Source: Dyella_B sp035508675
GTDB lineage: Bacteria; Pseudomonadota; Gammaproteobacteria; Xanthomonadales; Rhodanobacteraceae
Assembly: GCF_035508675.1 (NCBI RefSeq)
Contig: NZ_DATJMN010000124.1
Coordinates: forward strand, 1-8,274
DNA: 8,274 nucleotides
Direction: 5' to 3'
The notes beneath the pieces were generated by a model. That model was not told the DNA's origin, searched no databases, and saw only the letters and a list, made by a program, of their open reading frames with translations. Positions 5,988-8,274 of the stretch are shown piece after piece. Within the stretch, counting starts at the first letter, position 1. Every line of letters starts with the position of its first letter. The translations under genes were made by a program, and so were the position numbers.

Positions 5988-6029
5988 CTAGCCGGCGGGA
6001 AGAAGAAAGCCGCCCCTCGCTGGCGAGCA
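5988..6029 (-). pseudogene. Decayed duplicate of the 3' end of the adjacent Mth938-domain gene
   Basis: The 42 bases from 5988 to 6029 align with 6178-6233, the last codons and stop of the neighbouring gene. The alignment has two mismatches and two gaps (1 and 13 bases) and is otherwise identical. The peptide LLASEGR is kept in both copies. After the gaps the fragment shifts frame and can still be read as GFLLPAG followed by TAG, mirroring the real ILPAD-stop. It lies downstream of the intact gene on the same strand, separated from it by the REP-like pair and the hairpin. It is a short vestige, not a functional gene. Confidence 0.65.
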
Positions 6030-6033
6030 ACGC

Positions 6034-6112
6034 GTTGGCGGTGAGCGCATGCGAACCCCAACGTTGCCATGCAGAAAGCGATGTTGGGGTTCGGCGGCGC
6101 CTCACCACCAAT
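6034..6112. repeat. Inverted pair of REP-like palindromes
   Basis: Unit 1 (6034-6062, 29 bases) begins GTTGGCGGTGAG and ends CGAACCCCAAC, and is itself imperfectly palindromic. Unit 2 (6083-6112) is the same sequence on the opposite strand with a one-base insertion and about five substitutions. The units are 20 bases apart, and together they form a large hairpin whose inner 11-bp stem, CGAACCCCAAC/GTTGGGGTTCG, is perfect and extends inward with wobble pairs. The unit resembles the widespread TTGGGGTGAGC...GCGAACCCCAA intergenic repeat of proteobacteria. Inverted pairs of this kind are the usual form in which REP sequences move with RAYT transposases. No transposase is in the window. Confidence 0.7.
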
Positions 6113-6144
6113 CCACGCAAGTGTCCTCCGGGGCGTACCACCTT

Positions 6145-6170
6145 GCTCCGACCCCGGCTAGGTTCGGAGC
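6145..6170. other. Hairpin near the Mth938-domain gene stop
   Basis: GCTCCGA (6145-6151) pairs perfectly with TCGGAGC (6164-6170) around a 12-base loop that can add two further C-G pairs after one mismatch. It lies 7 bases past the stop codon of the minus-strand gene at 6178-6555. No T-run follows on either strand, so it is at most a weak or Rho-assisted 3' end structure. Confidence 0.35.
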
Positions 6171-6177
6171 GTTGCGC

Positions 6178-6555
6178 CTAGTCCGCGGGAAGAATGAAAG
6201 CGGCCACCACCCGCCGCCCCTCGCTGGCGAGCAGATCATAGGTGCGTGCCGCCGCGGCATTGTCCATCACCTCGATGCCGATGCCCTTGCGCAGAAACCC
6301 GGCCATGAAAGCGGCCGGCGGGAACTGCTGGCGCGCGCCGGTGCCCAGCAGCACCACTTCCGGCTGCAGCTCGAGCACGGCCTCGACGTGCTCGCCGGTG
6401 AGCGCCTGCGCCTGGGTGACCGGCCATTGTTCCACCGCCCGCTGCGGCGACAGCAGGAAGCTGGCGGTCAGCTCGCGGTCGACCACGGTAACGGCGCGCT
6501 CGGTGACGCGGCGGACGAACAGGTAATCGCCAGGGCGTTCCAGCGAGAAATCCAT
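6178..6555 (-). CDS. Mth938-like (DUF498) domain protein
   Basis: This 125-residue single-domain protein is of the DUF498/Mth938 family, related to mitochondrial complex I assembly factor NDUFAF3. The family features are an N-terminal strand region (DYLFVRRVTERAV), the glycine turn VVLLGTGARQQFPP (67-80), and the C-terminal hallmark IEVMDNAAAARTYDLLASEG (94-113), ending RRVVAAFILPAD. No biochemical activity is established for bacterial members, so a role in respiratory-complex assembly would be speculation. The start at 6555 is decided by a strong GAGGAGG ribosome site five bases upstream. An in-frame extension to 6663 has no such support. It follows yhbY by 10 bases on the same strand and is almost certainly cotranscribed. 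A damaged copy of its last codons lies downstream at 5988-6029. Confidence 0.88.
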   Translation of the reverse strand: MDFSLERPGDYLFVRRVTERAVTVVDRELTASFLLSPQRAVEQWPVTQAQALTGEHVEAVLELQPEVVLLGTGARQQFPPAAFMAGFLRKGIGIEVMDNAAAARTYDLLASEGRRVVAAFILPAD

Positions 6556-6560
6556 GACAG

Positions 6561-6567
6561 CCTCCTC
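6561..6567 (-). promoter_or_regulatory. Strong ribosome binding site for the Mth938-domain gene
   Basis: GAGGAGG on the minus strand lies five bases before the ATG at 6555. It overlaps the last bases of yhbY, including part of its TGA stop at 6566-6568. It fixes the start of the downstream gene and would let ribosomes finishing yhbY re-initiate. It is the best Shine-Dalgarno match I noticed among the genes of the window. Confidence 0.8.
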
Positions 6568-6862
6568 AGCGTGGCAGGGCCAGCCGGGGATCGTCCTCGT
6601 TGCGTCGGAACAACACCGCGACATGGCCGATTTGTTGCACGTTTTCCGCGCCCGTACCTTCAAGCAGGATCCGTAGCTGTTCGTCGCGTTCTTCCTTGTC
6701 GCCGCCGGACAGTTTCACTTTCACCAGCTCGTGGTGCGACAGCGTCAGGTCCAGCTCCTTCACCACCGCCTCGGTAGCGCCTTTGGCGCCCAGCAGAATC
6801 ACCGGATGGAGGTCGTGGGCGAGGCTGCGCAGGTAGCGCTTCTGTGAAGGAGATAGGGACAT
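6566..6862 (-). CDS. yhbY: YhbY-type CRM-domain RNA-binding protein
   Basis: This 98-residue protein (E. coli YhbY is 97) consists of one CRM domain. It aligns along its length with YhbY: MSLSPSQKRYLRSLAHDLHP at the start, the GxxG loop in VILLGAKGATEAV (G25-AK-G28), the central SHHELVKVKL (42-51), GAENVQQIGHVAVLFR (71-86) and the terminal LPR. YhbY associates with the 50S precursor and is implicated in ribosome maturation. The start at 6862 matches the family. A frame-extending ATG at 6907 would add 15 residues with no counterpart. The gene is divergent from rlmE, with 78 bases between the starts, the same arrangement as in E. coli. It heads a two-gene unit with the Mth938-domain gene. Confidence 0.95.
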   Translation of the reverse strand: MSLSPSQKRYLRSLAHDLHPVILLGAKGATEAVVKELDLTLSHHELVKVKLSGGDKEERDEQLRILLEGTGAENVQQIGHVAVLFRRNEDDPRLALPR

Positions 6863-6901
6863 GCGTTCAGTCTCAATGCACTGCAAATGAATGTTAAAGG
6901 G

Positions 6902-6907
6902 TATCAT
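6902..6907 (+). promoter_or_regulatory. Possible -10 element for rlmE-ftsH
   Basis: TATCAT matches the sigma-70 -10 consensus at five of six positions and lies 33 bases before the rlmE start, in the 78-bp divergent gap. No convincing -35 hexamer stands at 16-18 bases upstream; CTGCAA at 6881-6886 is the nearest, with a short 15-base spacer. The gap must hold promoters for both directions, but I cannot place the minus-strand one. Confidence 0.3.
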
Positions 6908-6940
6908 GGCTACCCCCTGTTCCCGGTCCATGTGCCGACC

Positions 6941-7591
6941 ATGCCTCGCAGCAAGAGCAGTTCCCGCTGGCTGCGGGAGCATTTCGACGATGTCTACGTC
7001 AAGAAAGCCCAGGCCGAGGGCCTGCGTTCGCGTGCCGTGTTCAAGCTGGAAGAACTGGTCGAGCGCGACCAGCTCCTGAAGCCGGGCATGCGCGTGGTCG
7101 ACCTCGGCGCCGCACCCGGCGGCTGGTCGCAGTTCGTGCGGCAGCGCCTAGGTGATAGTGGTACTGTGGTGGCGCTGGATATCCTGCCGATGCAAGGTAT
7201 TGCCGGCGTTGATTTTCTACAGGGCGACTTCCGTGAAGAAAGCGTTTTGAGAGCATTGGAGCAGCGCCTGGACGGCCAGAAGCTCGATCTTGTGCTGTCG
7301 GACATGGCCCCCAATATGAGTGGCGTGGCACTGGCCGACCAGATCCGGGCAATGGATTTGGCGGAACTTGCGCTTGATTTTTCCAGGCACTGGCTGAAAC
7401 CAGGCGGAGCATTTCTAATCAAGTTGTTCCAGGGAACAGGCTTCGATGATTACTTGCGTACCTTGCGCGCCGAGTTTTCGCGCGTAAGTATGCGTAAACC
7501 CAAGGCCTCACGCGCGCGTTCGCGTGAGGTGTACGCGCTGGCCACCGGTTTCCGGCCGGCCGGCCGGCAAACTGGCGAGAACCGCGCATGA
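6941..7591 (+). CDS. rlmE: 23S rRNA (uridine(2552)-2'-O)-methyltransferase RlmE (FtsJ/RrmJ)
   Basis: This 216-residue enzyme (E. coli RlmE is 209) uses SAM to 2'-O-methylate U2552 of the 23S rRNA A-loop late in 50S assembly. The N-terminus SSSRWLREHFDDVYVKKAQ matches the family. SAM motif I is VVDLGAAPGGWSQF (52-65). The catalytic tetrad is complete: K35 (in VFKLEEL), D121 (in SDMAPNMSG), K161 (in LIKLFQGTGFD) and E196 (in SRARSREVY), each three positions lower than in E. coli. The ATG at 6941 matches the family. The frame is open to 6887, and a GTG at 6932 is in frame, but neither has support. The stop overlaps the ftsH start as ATGA, so the two are translationally coupled. The rlmE-ftsH pair is a conserved heat-shock-linked unit in E. 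coli. Confidence 0.97.
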   Translation: MPRSKSSSRWLREHFDDVYVKKAQAEGLRSRAVFKLEELVERDQLLKPGMRVVDLGAAPGGWSQFVRQRLGDSGTVVALDILPMQGIAGVDFLQGDFREESVLRALEQRLDGQKLDLVLSDMAPNMSGVALADQIRAMDLAELALDFSRHWLKPGGAFLIKLFQGTGFDDYLRTLRAEFSRVSMRKPKASRARSREVYALATGFRPAGRQTGENRA

Positions 7592-8274
7592 ACGAGACAT
7601 GGAAAACTTTGTTGCTCTGGCTGGTGATCGCGGTGGTATTGATCACCGTGTTCCAGAGCTTCAACCCGCACGGTGGCGCCTCTTCGGAACTGCCTTACAG
7701 CAGCTTCGTGCAGAGTGTGGATAGCGGCAACGTCGCCACCGCCAACATCAGTGCCGAAAACCCGGCCACCATCAGCGGCAAGCTGAAAGACGGCAGCAAT
7801 TACCGCACCGTCGCCCCGGTACTCGGCTTCTCCACCAACTCGGTGGTCAAGCAGATGCAGGACAAGAACGTCACGGTCACGCAGGATTCCGGCACCGGCT
7901 TCTCGCTGATCGGCCTGCTGGTGAACTGGCTGCCGGTGATCCTGATCGTCGTCGTGTTCATCTGGTTCATGCGTCAGATGCAGCAGGGCGGTGGTGGCCG
8001 CGGGGCGATGAGCTTCGGCCGCTCGCGCGCCAAGCTGCAGGGCGAGGACCAGGTCAAGGTCAATTTCAGTGATGTCGCCGGCTGCGACGAAGCGAAGGAG
8101 GAGGTCGGCGAACTGGTCGAATTCCTGCGCGACCCCGGCAAGTTCCAGCGCCTGGGCGGCAAGATTCCGCGCGGGGTGCTGATGGTCGGGCCGCCAGGTA
8201 CCGGCAAGACGCTGCTGGCTAAGGCGATTGCCGGCGAAGCGAAGGTGCCGTTCTTCTCGATCTCCGGCTCGGAC
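7588..8274 (+). CDS. ftsH: ATP-dependent zinc metalloprotease FtsH, N-terminal part (cut by window edge)
   Basis: 229 codons are visible and the frame is open at the right edge. The start overlaps the rlmE stop (ATGA). An N-terminal membrane helix (about residues 5-24) is followed by the periplasmic domain (about 26-103, with the family opening ELPYSSFVQSVDSGNV), a second helix (about 105-128, ending FIWFMRQMQQGGGG) and the linker with AMSFGRSRAKL (140-150). The AAA+ domain then begins with VNFSDVAGCDEAKEEV (158-173) and the Walker A motif GPPGTGKT at 201-208. Walker B, the SRH region and the HEXXH zinc site lie beyond the edge. FtsH is a hexameric inner-membrane protease that degrades misassembled membrane proteins and regulators such as LpxC and sigma-32 in E. 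coli. Confidence 0.97.
   Translation, partial: MNETWKTLLLWLVIAVVLITVFQSFNPHGGASSELPYSSFVQSVDSGNVATANISAENPATISGKLKDGSNYRTVAPVLGFSTNSVVKQMQDKNVTVTQDSGTGFSLIGLLVNWLPVILIVVVFIWFMRQMQQGGGGRGAMSFGRSRAKLQGEDQVKVNFSDVAGCDEAKEEVGELVEFLRDPGKFQRLGGKIPRGVLMVGPPGTGKTLLAKAIAGEAKVPFFSISGSD

Larger units (their letters stand above)
5850..6177. other. 328-bp repeat-packed intergenic region
   Basis: No intact gene is visible between the convergent nlpD-like and Mth938-domain genes. The space is filled by a long inverted repeat with a hairpin (5865-5984), a decayed copy of the neighbouring gene's 3' end (5988-6029), an inverted pair of REP-like palindromes (6034-6112) and a 7-bp hairpin (6145-6170). Open frames that cross it on both strands run through these repeats and show no recognisable domain. 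Confidence 0.8.

Noticed and set aside
6034..6112. CRISPR array
   Set aside because: There are only two units, they are inverted relative to each other and not direct repeats, and no cas gene is present.
5728..6141. Minus-strand open frame of 137 codons in the nlpD-yhbY region
   Set aside because: It is stitched together from the repeats, the decayed gene fragment and antisense nlpD, so it is not a credible gene.
6049..6777. Plus-strand open frame of 242 codons from the REP pair into yhbY
   Set aside because: It begins inside a repeat and runs antisense to the Mth938-domain gene and part of yhbY. No motif is seen.

Overview
The window is a dense housekeeping segment of a high-GC gammaproteobacterial chromosome. 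Gene order and protein character (eno-ftsB, truD, surE-pcm-yqaA-nlpD, a YhbY gene divergent from rlmE-ftsH) point to the Xanthomonadales/Lysobacterales, most likely Rhodanobacteraceae (Dyella, Rhodanobacter, Frateuria, Luteibacter type). The genus is an inference from protein similarity recalled by eye. I found no rRNA, tRNA, CRISPR array, transposase, phage gene or defence system.

Layout from left to right: the last 22 codons of enolase (eno, +), then ftsB (+). A 147-bp gap follows that holds a repeat made of nested inverted sequences. Next is truD (+), whose stop codon overlaps the stop of a convergent minus-strand pair: a gamma-glutamylcyclotransferase-like gene, preceded in its own transcript by an Smr-domain gene. 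A roughly 260-bp divergent region with a hairpin repeat separates the Smr gene from a tightly packed plus-strand run: surE, pcm, a YqaA/DedA-like membrane protein gene and an nlpD-like LysM/M23 lipoprotein gene. A 328-bp stretch without an intact gene follows. It is packed with repeats: a long inverted repeat, a decayed copy of the neighbouring gene's 3' end, a pair of inverted REP-like palindromes and a further hairpin. Then come a minus-strand pair (an Mth938/DUF498-domain gene downstream of yhbY) and, divergently, rlmE overlapping ftsH, which runs off the right edge.

Functionally the genes cover RNA and ribosome maturation (TruD for tRNA pseudouridine, YhbY for the ribosome, RlmE for 23S rRNA methylation), stationary-phase and damage repair (SurE nucleotidase, Pcm isoaspartate repair), cell division (FtsB, NlpD-like amidase activator) and membrane proteostasis (FtsH).

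No undescribed multi-gene system is visible. The points that merit a second look are in the gaps and in deviations from family norms. The ispD-ispF pair that normally sits between ftsB and truD is absent, with a repeat at the junction. Two members of one repeat family lie in opposite orientations. A duplicated and partly deleted gene 3' end lies in the 328-bp gap. The NlpD-like protein has lost two of the three M23 metal-ligand positions inspected. No rpoS follows nlpD.
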